Positions 8,911 to 18,672 of a stretch of 64,000 nucleotides of DNA are shown in pieces. The notes beneath the pieces were generated by a model that had not been told where the DNA came from, ran no database searches, and saw only the letters and a program-made list of their open reading frames with translations. Origin of the DNA: Snodgrassella alvi wkB2 (GTDB lineage: Bacteria > Pseudomonadota > Gammaproteobacteria > Burkholderiales > Neisseriaceae); the NCBI RefSeq assembly GCF_000600005.1, contig NZ_CP007446.1, positions 124,001 through 188,000 of the forward strand. The letters run 5' to 3'. A program made the translations under genes and the position numbers. Within the stretch, counting starts at the first letter, position 1. Each line of letters opens with the position of its first letter.

Positions 8911-9250
8911 AACGCTTTCCCGACAATAACACGCCAAGTCCTCTTTGTCTGAATTATGGATTTATTAACATTTATTTCATAACTTTATAAGAAGTAATAA
9001 AATATTATATTTAGAAAAGAAAAATAAATATTTTTTTTGAAAAAAATGTACACACTTTATGCATATATCTGTTTATTATCTTATATTTTAAATTGTTAAG
9101 CAAGATTTATTCTTGTATCCTATATATAAACATATTAAAATTAAATTAATTTAATATTTGTTAAATTATATTTATAATGCAGTGAAGATTAACTTTTATT
9201 AGAGATTTTACATGCATAAACAATTTGAATCGGGGAGTAGGTAAACCAGT
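8911..9250. promoter_or_regulatory. Divergent T6SS promoter region
   Basis: About 340 bp of very AT-rich DNA separate the two divergent T6SS operons, so promoters for both should lie here. A TATAAT hexamer at 9173-9178 could serve tssH, but no convincing -35 element stands 16-18 nt upstream; a sigma-54 or activator-dependent promoter is not excluded. The run of A/T tracts (9000-9060) looks bendable. No clear operator palindrome was seen. The tssH ribosome binding site is GGGGAG near 9233. Confidence 0.45.
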
Positions 9251-11920
9251 ATGGATATTTCGCGCCAGGCATTGTTTGGTAAACTGAACACAACACTTTT
9301 TCGCTCCATTGAATCAGCTACGACTTTTTGTAAGCTGCGCGGAAATCCCTATGTTGAACTGGTGCATTGGATACACCAGCTTATGCAATTAAATGATGGC
9401 GATATGATGCGAGTGTTGCGTCATTTTGATATTGATCTGGCACAAATTGAACAAGATATTTCCCGCAGTTTGCTGCTGTTGCCATCGGGAGCAAGCTCTA
9501 TAAGTGACTTTTCCCACTATATTGATCAGTCAATTGAACGTGCCTGGGTTTATGCCACATTAACATTTAATGATAACAAAATCCGCAGCGCCTGGTTACT
9601 TGCTGCTCTAGTGATGACTCCTGAGCTCAGGCGTGTACTGGTTGGCATTTCTACTGCATTTGCCAAAATTCCTCAGGAAGGACTGGCAGATATTTTACCC
9701 GATGTTGTTGCCGGATCTCCGGAGTCTGCGGATCAAGCCTATGACAATTCTGGTTTTACTCCGGCCTCTCCCGGAGAGGCCAGTCAGTCATTAACCAGTA
9801 CAGGTCAGGATGGCCAATCTGCTTTAACTCGTTACTGTGCGGATCTGACGGAGCAGGCAAAACAGGGAAAAATAGATCCGGTGATTGGTCGTGAACACGA
9901 AATACGCACGATGATCGATATTCTGTTGCGTCGCCGGCAGAATAATCCGCTACTGACCGGAGAAGCCGGTGTTGGTAAAACTGCAGTGGTAGAAGGATTT
10001 GCTCTGGCTATCGCGCAAAAAGAGGTTCCGCCAAGTCTGGCTGAAGTACGCCTGCTGGCTCTGGATGTCGGTGCCCTGCTGGCTGGTGCCAGTATGAAAG
10101 GGGAGTTTGAGTCGCGGTTGAAATCCGTGCTGGAAGAAGCGACCAATTCTGCTCAGCCGGTGATTTTGTTTGTCGATGAAGTGCATACTTTAGTCGGAGC
10201 CGGAGGTGCTTCAGGAACCGGAGATGCTGCCAATCTGCTTAAACCTGCGCTGGCCAGAGGTACGTTACGCACGATTGGAGCCACTACCTGGAGTGAATAT
10301 AAACGACATATTGAAAAAGATCCGGCATTAACCCGGCGTTTTCAGGTTTTACAGGTTGCAGAACCGGAAGAAGTTGCAGCCATTGATATGGTGCGAGGTC
10401 TGGTTTCAACATTTGAAGCACACCATGGTGTTATTGTGCTTGAGGATGCTGTTCGTGCTGCTGTTAAGCTGTCTCACCGCTATATTCCTTCACGGCAGCT
10501 ACCGGATAAGGCAATAAGTCTTCTGGATACAGCCTGTGCCCGGGTTGCACTGTCTTTGCATACACCTCCCAGCAGGGTGCAGCATCTGAGACAGCAGTTA
10601 AAAGCAGCTCAGACAGAACATAAATTATTATCCAAACAGCAGCGTATAGGTGTTTATGCAGGTGATCTGAACGAGATCGAAGCCAGAATTTCAGCCTTAT
10701 CTGAAGATTTAAAAACAGAAGAAGCACACTGGAAAGAAGAGTTGGAAGCAGTTGAAAAAATTCTTGCAGCACGTGAACGCTGTCAGAATAGTGACGAAGC
10801 GGATGCATTGTCTGAATTATCAGAGCTTGAATCAGTTTTGCGCCAGCATCAGGGCGATATGCCTTTGGTTTTTCCGGAAGTAAGTGAAACAGTGGTTGCA
10901 GCTATTGTTTCCGACTGGACCGGCATTCCGGTCGGACGCATGGTCAAAGATGAGGTAGGGGCAGTACTGAATCTGTCCGAACATCTGGGACAACGGGTAA
11001 TCGGGCAAAACCAGGCACTGTTGCAGATCGGAGAGCGCATACAGACATCACGTTGCGGTTTAACTGATCCCAATAAACCGGTTGGTGTATTTTTGCTGGT
11101 CGGTCCTTCTGGTGTAGGTAAGACAGAAACTGCTCTTGCACTGGCAGAGGCCATGTATGGTGGTGAACAGAATCTCATCACAATCAATATGAGTGAATTT
11201 CAGGAAGCGCATACCGTATCAACACTGAAGGGTGCGCCTCCGGGTTATGTTGGTTATGGCGAAGGTGGTGTTCTGACAGAAGCGGTACGTCGTCGGCCTT
11301 ATAGCGTGGTATTGCTGGATGAAATAGAAAAAGCACATCACGATGTTCATGAAATTTTTTATCAGGTATTTGATAAAGGCATGATGGAAGATGGCGAAGG
11401 GTTAAATATTGACTTTAAAAATACCGTTATTTTGCTAACCAGTAACGTTGGTTCAGATCTGGTTTCTCAGCTTTACGATGACCCTGCTCTTGCTCCTGAC
11501 TGGCGTACTTTGAAAGAAGCACTGATGCCTGAATTGCGCAAGCATTTCCCTGCAGCATTTATAGGTCGTCTGACAGTTATACCTTATCTGCCTCTGGCTG
11601 ATGAAGCACTGGGCAGTATTGCCAGAATGCATCTGGATCGTATTGTACAACGAATGCAGGAACAGCACAGTATTGCATTACATTATGACGAAGCACTGGT
11701 CAGCCATATCATTCAACACTGTCCGATGCATGAAACGGGCGCAAGGTTACTAATTGGCTATATTGAACAGCATATTCTGCCGGCATTATCACGTTATTGG
11801 TTGCAGGCATTGTCCGAAAAGAATGTTCTGGAATGCATTGATATCAGCATTGATCCGAACCGTAGCGAAGATCCTATTGTTTTTCAGGCACGGTTAGCTG
11901 GTGAAATATCTACAAAGTAG
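9251..11920 (+). CDS. tssH: T6SS sheath-disassembly AAA+ ATPase TssH (ClpV)
   Basis: ClpV unfolds the contracted TssB/TssC sheath for reuse. At 889 aa it has the full ClpB-like plan: an N-terminal ClpN domain, a first AAA+ module with Walker A GEAGVGKT (residues 237-244) and the DEVHTLVGAGG Walker B region, a middle coiled coil (about 440-540), and a second AAA+ module with GPSGVGKT (618-625), LLDEIEKAHHDVHEIF and a D2 small domain. All nucleotide-binding residues are present. It heads the plus-strand operon; tssB follows after 56 nt. Confidence 0.95.
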   Translation: MDISRQALFGKLNTTLFRSIESATTFCKLRGNPYVELVHWIHQLMQLNDGDMMRVLRHFDIDLAQIEQDISRSLLLLPSGASSISDFSHYIDQSIERAWVYATLTFNDNKIRSAWLLAALVMTPELRRVLVGISTAFAKIPQEGLADILPDVVAGSPESADQAYDNSGFTPASPGEASQSLTSTGQDGQSALTRYCADLTEQAKQGKIDPVIGREHEIRTMIDILLRRRQNNPLLTGEAGVGKTAVVEGFALAIAQKEVPPSLAEVRLLALDVGALLAGASMKGEFESRLKSVLEEATNSAQPVILFVDEVHTLVGAGGASGTGDAANLLKPALARGTLRTIGATTWSEYKRHIEKDPALTRRFQVLQVAEPEEVAAIDMVRGLVSTFEAHHGVIVLEDAVRAAVKLSHRYIPSRQLPDKAISLLDTACARVALSLHTPPSRVQHLRQQLKAAQTEHKLLSKQQRIGVYAGDLNEIEARISALSEDLKTEEAHWKEELEAVEKILAARERCQNSDEADALSELSELESVLRQHQGDMPLVFPEVSETVVAAIVSDWTGIPVGRMVKDEVGAVLNLSEHLGQRVIGQNQALLQIGERIQTSRCGLTDPNKPVGVFLLVGPSGVGKTETALALAEAMYGGEQNLITINMSEFQEAHTVSTLKGAPPGYVGYGEGGVLTEAVRRRPYSVVLLDEIEKAHHDVHEIFYQVFDKGMMEDGEGLNIDFKNTVILLTSNVGSDLVSQLYDDPALAPDWRTLKEALMPELRKHFPAAFIGRLTVIPYLPLADEALGSIARMHLDRIVQRMQEQHSIALHYDEALVSHIIQHCPMHETGARLLIGYIEQHILPALSRYWLQALSEKNVLECIDISIDPNRSEDPIVFQARLAGEISTK

Positions 11921-11976
11921 CAAACTAAATGGCCGGTTAAGGCCGGTATTATTTGACAATAGTAAAGGAAGCAAAT

Positions 11977-12528
11977 ATGGCGGTAGTTAACAGCAGCGCC
12001 CAGAAATTTATTCAGCGCAATCGTGCGCCAAGGGTGCAAATTGAGTATGACGTTGAAATTTACGGTTCCGAGAAAAAAATCGAGCTGCCATTTGTCATGG
12101 CTGTGCTGGCAGACTTGTCCGGTAAACCGGCAGAAGAATTGCCACCGGTTGCAGAGCGCAAATTTCTGACCATTGATATCGATAATTTCGATGAACGGAT
12201 GAAAGCCATTCAGCCACGTGTGGCATTTGCCGTACCAAATACCTTATCAGGTGACGGACACCTTATGGTTGATATCACTTTTGAGAGTATGGAAGATTTC
12301 TCACCGGCACGCGTGGCACAAAAAGTTGATGCTCTGAAACAATTGCTGGATGCACGTACCCAGCTGGCTAACCTGCAAACCTATATGGATGGCAAATCCG
12401 GTGCTGAGAATTTAGTTAACCGGCTGTTACAGGATCCTGGTTTGTTGCAGGCACTGGCCAAAGCACCAAAACCACAGTCAGCAACTGAAGAAAAAACCGG
12501 GGCATCTGCACCTGGGGATAGCAAGTAA
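11977..12528 (+). CDS. tssB: T6SS contractile sheath small subunit TssB (VipA)
   Basis: TssB pairs with TssC to build the contractile sheath. The 183-aa protein has the DUF770 pattern: SAQKFIQRNRAPRVQIEYDV, FVMAVLADLSGK, FLTIDIDNFDERM, and the helical C-terminus ARVAQKVDALKQLLDARTQL. I use the ATG at 11977, with AAAGGAA upstream, instead of an in-frame codon 24 nt earlier. tssC follows after 43 nt. Confidence 0.95.
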   Translation: MAVVNSSAQKFIQRNRAPRVQIEYDVEIYGSEKKIELPFVMAVLADLSGKPAEELPPVAERKFLTIDIDNFDERMKAIQPRVAFAVPNTLSGDGHLMVDITFESMEDFSPARVAQKVDALKQLLDARTQLANLQTYMDGKSGAENLVNRLLQDPGLLQALAKAPKPQSATEEKTGASAPGDSK

Positions 12529-12571
12529 TAACCCGCGCTCAGAGTCTATTTGTAAGTATTGAGGAGTATTT

Positions 12572-14080
12572 ATGGCTACACAGTCAAAACAGCAATCCGA
12601 TGTCGCAGTGGCAGAACGCCCGGTTGCGCAATCCGAATTCAGCAATTTACTAACCAAAGAATTTAAACCTAAAACTGATCAGGCTGCCAAGGCTGTTGAA
12701 CAGGCAGTTAAAACTTTAGCAGAACAGGCACTGTCTCATTCAGTAACCATCAGTGATGATGCTTATAAAAGTATTGAAGCTATTATTGCTGAAATTGATC
12801 ATAAGCTTTCCGAGCAGATCAATCTGATTCTGCATCATGAATCTTTCCAGAAACTGGAGTCATCATGGCGCGGTCTGTTTCATCTGGTATCCAATACTGA
12901 GGTGGATGAACATTTGAAAATTCGTTTCATGAATCTGTCTAAAGATGATTTGCGCCGCAGCATGAAACGTTTTAAAGGCATTGCATGGGATCAGAGTCCT
13001 TTATTCAAACAGATTTATGAAGAAGAATATGGTCAGCTTGGTGGTGAACCTTATGGCTGTATGATTGCTGATTATTATTTTGATCACACACCACCGGATG
13101 TGGATCTGCTTGGTTCAGTTGCCAAAGTAGCAGCTGCTTCACATATGCCGTTTATTGCCGGTGCGTCACCAGCTGTACTGCAAATGGATTCCTGGCAGGA
13201 ATTGGCTAATCCGCGCGATTTAACCAAAATTGTTACCCAGAATCTGGAATACGCTCCGTGGAACTCGCTGCGTGCCAGTGAAGATTCACGTTATCTTGGT
13301 TTGGCTATGCCTCGTTTCCTTGCGCGTTTACCATATGGCATTAAAACCAATCCGGTAGATGAATTTGATTTTGAAGAAGATACAGACGGATCAGATCATC
13401 GCAAATATGTATGGAGTAATGCCGCTTACGCCATGGGTGTTAACATTAACCGTTCATTTAAACACTTTGGCTGGTGTACCATGATTCGCGGCGTTGAGTC
13501 AGGTGGTACCGTTGAAAATCTGCCATGTCATACTTTCCCGACTGATGACGGTGGTGTGGATATGAAGTGCCCGACCGAAATCGCCATTTCTGACCGTCGT
13601 GAAGCAGAGTTATCAAAGAATGGTTTTATTCCGCTGATTCATCGTAAGAATACAGACTACGCAGCATTTATAGGTGCGCAATCTCTGCAAAAACCTCAGG
13701 AATATTATGATCCGGACGCTACAGCCAATGCTAATTTGTCTGCACGTTTACCTTATCTGTTTGCGTGCTCACGTTTTGCGCATTTTCTGAAATGTATCGT
13801 ACGCGACAAAATTGGTTCATTCAAAGAGCGTGAAGATATGCAGCGCTGGCTGAATGAATGGATTATGAATTATGTCGACGCAGATCCGGTGAATTCATCA
13901 CAGGAAACTAAAGCGCGCCGTCCGCTGGCTGCTGCAGAAGTAGTAGTAGAAGAAGTTGAAGGCAATCCGGGATACTACGATGCCAAATTCTTCCTGCGTC
14001 CGCATTTCCAGCTTGAAGGACTGACCGGCTCTCTGCGTCTGGTTACCAAGCTGCCGTCTGTGAAAAAAGAAAATGCATAA
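12572..14080 (+). CDS. tssC: T6SS contractile sheath large subunit TssC (VipB)
   Basis: The major sheath subunit, 502 aa (normal length). Visible family blocks: FQKLESSWRGLFHLV, PYGCMIADYYFDH, GASPAVLQMDSWQEL, the LGLAMPRFLARLPYG block, and the C-terminal EGNPGYYDAKFFLRPHFQLE with LTGSLRLVTKLPS. Preceded by GAGGAG ribosome binding site. It is followed by 103 nt before hcp. Confidence 0.96.
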   Translation: MATQSKQQSDVAVAERPVAQSEFSNLLTKEFKPKTDQAAKAVEQAVKTLAEQALSHSVTISDDAYKSIEAIIAEIDHKLSEQINLILHHESFQKLESSWRGLFHLVSNTEVDEHLKIRFMNLSKDDLRRSMKRFKGIAWDQSPLFKQIYEEEYGQLGGEPYGCMIADYYFDHTPPDVDLLGSVAKVAAASHMPFIAGASPAVLQMDSWQELANPRDLTKIVTQNLEYAPWNSLRASEDSRYLGLAMPRFLARLPYGIKTNPVDEFDFEEDTDGSDHRKYVWSNAAYAMGVNINRSFKHFGWCTMIRGVESGGTVENLPCHTFPTDDGGVDMKCPTEIAISDRREAELSKNGFIPLIHRKNTDYAAFIGAQSLQKPQEYYDPDATANANLSARLPYLFACSRFAHFLKCIVRDKIGSFKEREDMQRWLNEWIMNYVDADPVNSSQETKARRPLAAAEVVVEEVEGNPGYYDAKFFLRPHFQLEGLTGSLRLVTKLPSVKKENA

Positions 14081-14183
14081 ACAGTAACATCATAGAATGA
14101 ATTTCGGATTGCAATATTGTATGGCCATATTGTATTGCCCGAATATGTAGTAGGTAATTTTAACTTTAAAAAGGAAGCTAATA

Positions 14184-14672
14184 ATGGCTCATGATATATT
14201 TTTAAAAATTGATGGTATTGAAGGTGAAGCATTAGATGACAAACATAAAAATGAAATCGAAGTGCTGAACTGGACATGGACAGTTCACCAGGAGTCTTCA
14301 ATGCATACTGGTAGCGGTCTGGGTTCTGGCAAGGTTACAGTAAATGATCTTGAATTTGAACACTACATCGACCGTGCAAGCCCGAACCTGTTCAAGTACT
14401 GTACTACAGGTAAACACATTGCCAATGCTGTTTTGACAATGCGTAAACCAGGTGGTACTCCTCTGGAATATTTGAAATACACTTTCAAGGATTTAATTGT
14501 ATCTCGAGTAATGCCTAGTGGTAGTCGTGACGGTGAAATGGCTCCACGTGAATTCGTTAGTTTATCATTCACTTCCATCGTGCAGGAATATGTTGTTCAG
14601 AATCAGCAGGGTGGCAGCGGTGGTACTGTTACTGCAGGTTACGACTTCAAAGCAAACAAAGACGCAGCTTAA
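14184..14672 (+). CDS. hcp: T6SS inner-tube protein Hcp (TssD)
   Basis: Hcp hexamers stack into the expelled tube and are also an exported marker of T6SS activity. The 162-aa sequence shows the family opening MAHDIFLKIDGIEGEALDD, then WTWTVHQESSMHTGSG, LGSGKVTVNDLEFEHYID, and LEYLKYTFKDLIVSRV. It has a strong ribosome binding site (AAAAAGGAAGC) and a large hairpin directly after its stop. Both fit the very high expression Hcp needs relative to its neighbours. Confidence 0.97.
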   Translation: MAHDIFLKIDGIEGEALDDKHKNEIEVLNWTWTVHQESSMHTGSGLGSGKVTVNDLEFEHYIDRASPNLFKYCTTGKHIANAVLTMRKPGGTPLEYLKYTFKDLIVSRVMPSGSRDGEMAPREFVSLSFTSIVQEYVVQNQQGGSGGTVTAGYDFKANKDAA

Positions 14673-14680
14673 ACCTGAGT

Positions 14681-14720
14681 ATACCGGTACCAGCCAGTTT
14701 GAATTGGTTGGTGCCGGTAT
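14681..14720 (+). terminator. Hairpin between hcp and tssJ (probable attenuator)
   Basis: ATACCGGTACCA (14681-14692) pairs with TGGTGCCGGTAT (14709-14720) with one G-U pair and a 16-nt loop. It starts 8 nt after the hcp stop. There is only a short TTGG tail, so it is more likely a partial terminator or 3' stabiliser that raises hcp mRNA over the distal genes than a full stop; tssJ-tagF have no other obvious promoter. Confidence 0.55.
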
Positions 14721-14744
14721 TTGGTGTGTTGCACAGGACGACGT

Positions 14745-15281
14745 ATGGTTACATATGTAAATACTTTTCTTCATCGGAGCATTGTGCTTATTTTCTTGTC
14801 GATGACCTTGCTGACAGGTCTTATCGGCTGTACCAGCACAAGACCATCGATTAAGGAGCAAACCAGTATTGATTTGCGCATTGAAGCTGCGGAAAACGTC
14901 AATCCTGATGAAAAAGGTCGCGCTGCACCTATACAGGTGCGAATTTACGAATTAAAGAATGATAACGCTTTTACTTCAGCAGATTTTTACTCATTACAGG
15001 ATAATGATAAATCAATACTTGGTGGTGATCTGCTGGTGAGTGATGAATTTATTCTGCGTCCGGGGGAAGTTAAAACCATTCGCCGCAGAACAAATCCGGA
15101 AACTACAGTGATCGGCGTACTGGCCGGTTATCGCGGACTGGCTCAATCACAATGGCGTGAAACTTACCACCTTGCTGAAGCTCCGTATGCCAGATGGTAT
15201 AGGGAGTGGTGGCCGCTGAAAAAAGTAAAGCTGGATATTAACATTGGGCAGAGGGCCGTTGTGGTCACTGAACTGGATTAA
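14745..15281 (+). CDS. tssJ: T6SS outer-membrane lipoprotein TssJ
   Basis: TssJ anchors the TssL-TssM membrane complex to the outer membrane. The 178-aa precursor has a lipoprotein signal peptide with hydrophobic core IVLIFLSMTLLTG and lipobox LIGC (acylated Cys29). The transthyretin-like fold follows (IDLRIEAAENVNPDEKG, PIQVRIYELKNDNAFTSADF). I use the ATG at 14745, which places the Cys normally. tssK follows after 19 nt. Confidence 0.9.
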   Translation: MVTYVNTFLHRSIVLIFLSMTLLTGLIGCTSTRPSIKEQTSIDLRIEAAENVNPDEKGRAAPIQVRIYELKNDNAFTSADFYSLQDNDKSILGGDLLVSDEFILRPGEVKTIRRRTNPETTVIGVLAGYRGLAQSQWRETYHLAEAPYARWYREWWPLKKVKLDINIGQRAVVVTELD

Positions 15282-15300
15282 AGCAGAGGAATTTCTCTAA

Positions 15301-16647
15301 ATGAGTTGGTACAACCGAGTGGTCTGGAGCGAAGGACAATTTCTGCTGCCGCAGATTTTCCAGCAACAGGAACGTTATCTGGAACATTTTGCACATCGTC
15401 GTAGTGCGCCGTTGTCGCCGTTCTTCTGGGGATTCTCCCGTTATGACATCGATCACGAAGCATTAAATCTGGGAAAACTGGTACTTAAAGATGTTGCCGG
15501 TGTATTTGCGGACGGCACACCCTTTGAAGCACCTGGAAATACACCATTGCCGCCGCCGCTGACAATTCAGCCGGAACATCTTGATCAGATTATTTATCTG
15601 GCTTTGCCGATTCGTACGCCAAACGGAGAAGAAACCAGTTTTGAAGATAATCCTGAATCATTGGCCCGTTATGCAGTATTTGAAAGCGATGTCCGGGATG
15701 CCAATTCAATCGGACTGGGTGCAAAAACTGTACAATTAAGTAATTTGCGCTTACGGTTAATGCCTAAAAAAGCACTGACGGATGCATGGATTGGTCTGCC
15801 GATAGCACGGATAAGCACATTGCGTTCAGACGGTGGCGTAGAGATTGACAGTACTGTCATTCCGCCGGTGACTCAGTATACAGCCAATACTTTATTACAG
15901 ACCTGGTTATCACAGATTCATGATCTGACACATCTGCGTGCTGATTCTCTGGCAGAAAGGCTCACTGGCGGTCATGGTAAAGGTGCGGAAGCAGCAGAAG
16001 TATCAGATTATTTATTATTACAAATTCTGAACCGATATGAACCATTGCTCTTTCATATACTCAAAGTAGGGGCAACATCGCCAGAGTTTATTTATCGACA
16101 GTTACTTAGTATGGCTGGTGAATTGTCCACATTTGTCCGGCCCCATACCCGGCGTCCGGTAGAACATCCGCCTTATCTGCATGAAGCACCTTATTATTGT
16201 CTGAAACCTGTTGTAGATGATGTACAGCATTTACTCAATGCCGTTTTAATTCGCAGTGCACAGCATATTCGTTTGGAAGATGCAGCTTATGGCGTCAAGA
16301 ATGCTGTAGTAGAACCAACCGAACTGCGAGGCTTTGGTTCAATGGTACTGGCTGTTAAAGCGCAGATACCGCCGGATATACTTGTTCATCAGTTTTCTGC
16401 TCAAACTAAAATCGGACCTTCCGATCGTTTACCGGAATTAATTCGTTCTCACTTACCGGGCATGGTATTACAGGCACTGCCGGTACCACCCCGTCAGATT
16501 CCGTTTAATGCAGGATATGTCTATTTTGAATTATTGCGTGAAGGTCCGTTATGGGAGCACATCGCACATTATGGCGGATTGGCCATGCATATTGCCGGTG
16601 ACTTTCCAGGCTTGCTGATTGAACTTTGGGGAGTACGTGATCAATGA
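15301..16647 (+). CDS. tssK: T6SS baseplate-membrane connector TssK
   Basis: TssK trimers link the baseplate to TssM/TssL. At 448 aa it shows the family opening WYNRVVWSEGQFLLPQIFQQ, then ERYLEHFAHRR, SPEFIYRQLLSMAGELSTF, and the C-terminal QIPFNAGYVYFEL. Its stop overlaps the tssL start by 4 nt (ATGA). Confidence 0.95.
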   Translation: MSWYNRVVWSEGQFLLPQIFQQQERYLEHFAHRRSAPLSPFFWGFSRYDIDHEALNLGKLVLKDVAGVFADGTPFEAPGNTPLPPPLTIQPEHLDQIIYLALPIRTPNGEETSFEDNPESLARYAVFESDVRDANSIGLGAKTVQLSNLRLRLMPKKALTDAWIGLPIARISTLRSDGGVEIDSTVIPPVTQYTANTLLQTWLSQIHDLTHLRADSLAERLTGGHGKGAEAAEVSDYLLLQILNRYEPLLFHILKVGATSPEFIYRQLLSMAGELSTFVRPHTRRPVEHPPYLHEAPYYCLKPVVDDVQHLLNAVLIRSAQHIRLEDAAYGVKNAVVEPTELRGFGSMVLAVKAQIPPDILVHQFSAQTKIGPSDRLPELIRSHLPGMVLQALPVPPRQIPFNAGYVYFELLREGPLWEHIAHYGGLAMHIAGDFPGLLIELWGVRDQ

Positions 16648-17993
16648 ATGAATTCGATAGTATTCTCGGTGATTCAGGTACCACGGGGCAACAAGCAATT
16701 GCATCCTCTGCTTCAGAATCATTATCGAAGCAAAACGGATATGAGTTTGATCAGCATAGCGAAGCACCGTGGTTTAGTGATCAGCATACAAAGAAAATCA
16801 TGGCTAATATTGATGCCGGTCCGGACAGTAAACAACGACTGGCAGATATTGAAGCTGCTGATAATCCATTGCTTGAAGCCGCACAGCCATTATTGCTGAC
16901 ACTGGCAAACATGCCAACACAACTTGATTCTTATGATAATGGTATTGAGAGCTTACGCGAATTGCTTATACGCGAAGTTCATATTTATCAAACATTGTGT
17001 GATCAGGCAAATTTGCGCCGTGAACATGTACTGGCAGTACGTTATTGTTTGTGTACAGCACTGGATGAGGCTGCAAACAAAACCTCCTGGGGTGGTGGCG
17101 GTGCATGGGCACGGAAAAGTCTGCTGATTGTTTTTCATAACGAAAGCTATGGCGGCGAGAAAATATTTTTACTTATCGGTCGTCTTTCACCTAATCCTCA
17201 GGAATATGGTGATGTACTTGAAGTAATTTACCGAATCCTGAGCTTAGGCTTTGAAGGCCGGTACAGTGTACGGCCGGATGGCCGGAAACAACTTGACCTG
17301 ATCCGTCAGCAATTGCTATCCATTATCAGCAGCGGACGAGATCCGGTTGCCCGGGATTTGTCGCCGCACTGGCTGGCTGACGCCGCAGGCAGACTCCGCC
17401 GGCTGCACTGGATACCGGTTTGGGCAAGTGCAGCATTTTTTACCTGTTTTTTACTGGTTATTTTTGTTTGGTTCAAATTTCAGATCGTTGGTACTGATAC
17501 AAAATTGCAGCAACGGATTGCGGCTATAGGCAAAGCTGTACCTCCGCCGGCTGTTACCACTACCGGTGTGTTGCGTCTCAAATCATTATTGAAAGATGAA
17601 ATTGAGCGCGGGGTCGTTAGTGTTAATGAAAATGCCCAGCAAAGCCAGGTGACTTTCCTTGGAGATTTTATGTTTGTGCCGGGTAAAAAAACGGTTAATC
17701 CAAAGATAATGCCTGTACTGGATAAGGTTGCCAGTGAAATAAACAAAGTATCCGGTACAGTTATGGTAACAGGACATACCGATAACCAGCCTATTCATAC
17801 TGCTGAATTTCCCTCTAACCAGGTTTTATCTGAAAAAAGGGCTGCTGAAGTCGCTTCCTTGTTAACACAGAAAGGTGTGGCTGCATCGCGGTTGAAAATT
17901 ATCGGTTTAGGTGATACCGCGCCGGTAGATGACAACAATACAGCGCAAGGCAGAGCAAAAAATCGCCGTGTAGATATTGTTGTAACGGAATGA
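16644..17993 (+). CDS. tssL: T6SS inner-membrane protein TssL with OmpA-like peptidoglycan-binding domain
   Basis: TssL forms the inner-membrane base with TssM. The 449-aa protein has an N-terminal cytoplasmic DotU domain (about 60-250, including LRELLIREVHIYQTLCDQ and ALDEAANKTSWGGGGAWA). A single transmembrane helix follows at roughly 255-278 (PVWASAAFFTCFLLVIFVWF). The C-terminal periplasmic OmpA domain (about 335-449) has VTGHTDNQPI, NQVLSEKRAAEVASLL and the final GRAKNRRVDIVV. This is the extended TssL type that holds peptidoglycan itself, so no separate TagL is needed. Confidence 0.95.
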   Translation: MNEFDSILGDSGTTGQQAIASSASESLSKQNGYEFDQHSEAPWFSDQHTKKIMANIDAGPDSKQRLADIEAADNPLLEAAQPLLLTLANMPTQLDSYDNGIESLRELLIREVHIYQTLCDQANLRREHVLAVRYCLCTALDEAANKTSWGGGGAWARKSLLIVFHNESYGGEKIFLLIGRLSPNPQEYGDVLEVIYRILSLGFEGRYSVRPDGRKQLDLIRQQLLSIISSGRDPVARDLSPHWLADAAGRLRRLHWIPVWASAAFFTCFLLVIFVWFKFQIVGTDTKLQQRIAAIGKAVPPPAVTTTGVLRLKSLLKDEIERGVVSVNENAQQSQVTFLGDFMFVPGKKTVNPKIMPVLDKVASEINKVSGTVMVTGHTDNQPIHTAEFPSNQVLSEKRAAEVASLLTQKGVAASRLKIIGLGDTAPVDDNNTAQGRAKNRRVDIVVTE

Positions 17994-18121
17994 AATAGTG
18001 ATAAATTCTGATATCGCTGTGTATGGCATTAAGGTATCAATTATGAGGCGTGTCAAAATTTTTGTTGGTGCAAGTCCGATTGGAGAGCAGAAGACTTTGG
18101 CTTATCCCATGAAAAGGTGTG

Positions 18122-18658
18122 ATGATGAAAATGTTGAATAATATATTGAAACATTTTTTATGCATTTCGCTGGGCTTAAGTAGTTTTATTTGTTTGGCAT
18201 CAGACATGAATGCTGATGAACGTGCTTTTATTGAATTCATTAAGCAGCAACTTTCTGTACAGGTATCTGTGCAGCGCATTCCTGCTGAACAGATACATAC
18301 TATTGTCAGTCGTAATCTAGATCTGCGGATGGAGAAATTGCTAACCAAAGTGGATGGTATTAACCTACATACTAGGTCTGTAGACAGTACCGTTACGCCA
18401 ATTCAGCTGGCTCTTCTAGAACTCATCTATCCGGATGAAGCAACGGCAGTGCAAGCTTTACGACAGCTGGGAAAAAAACGTTATTTCCAGCATAGCAAAA
18501 TACTAATACCGTTTTCCATAGTTCAAATAGGTCATCGGTTGCTAATCGTATTTACTGAAAATGCAGGAAATAGCAGTGCGATAGCAGTTATAGAAAAATT
18601 CCCTACAGAGGGGTTATATCCTCGGGAAACTTTATTAAATATCCAGCAAAATAGATAG
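18122..18658 (+). CDS. Unknown exported protein inside the T6SS operon
   Basis: A 178-aa protein between tssL and tssM, not part of the standard T6SS set. It has a Sec-type signal peptide (ILKHFLCISLGLSSFICLAS, no lipobox) and a periplasmic domain of about 150 residues with no motif I recognise, rich in short helices (FIEFIKQQLSVQVSVQ, LALLELIYPDEATAVQALR). The ribosome binding site is AAAAGG before the ATG pair at 18122/18125. It lies 15 nt before tssM, so it is co-transcribed and may act at the membrane complex, but this is inference from position and export. Confidence 0.75.
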   Translation: MMKMLNNILKHFLCISLGLSSFICLASDMNADERAFIEFIKQQLSVQVSVQRIPAEQIHTIVSRNLDLRMEKLLTKVDGINLHTRSVDSTVTPIQLALLELIYPDEATAVQALRQLGKKRYFQHSKILIPFSIVQIGHRLLIVFTENAGNSSAIAVIEKFPTEGLYPRETLLNIQQNR

Positions 18659-18672
18659 CAAAAGCAAATAAC

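Noticed and set aside
14112-14140. Direct repeat ATATTGTAT-GGCC-ATATTGTAT between tssC and hcp
   Set aside because: Short and AT-rich; it does not fold into a stable stem and may be chance. It could be a regulator site but there is no second example.
18043-18141. A 32-codon frame between tssL and the exported protein gene, overlapping its start
   Set aside because: No good ribosome binding site, out of frame with and overlapping a gene that has a clear signal peptide; could be a leader peptide but nothing supports that.
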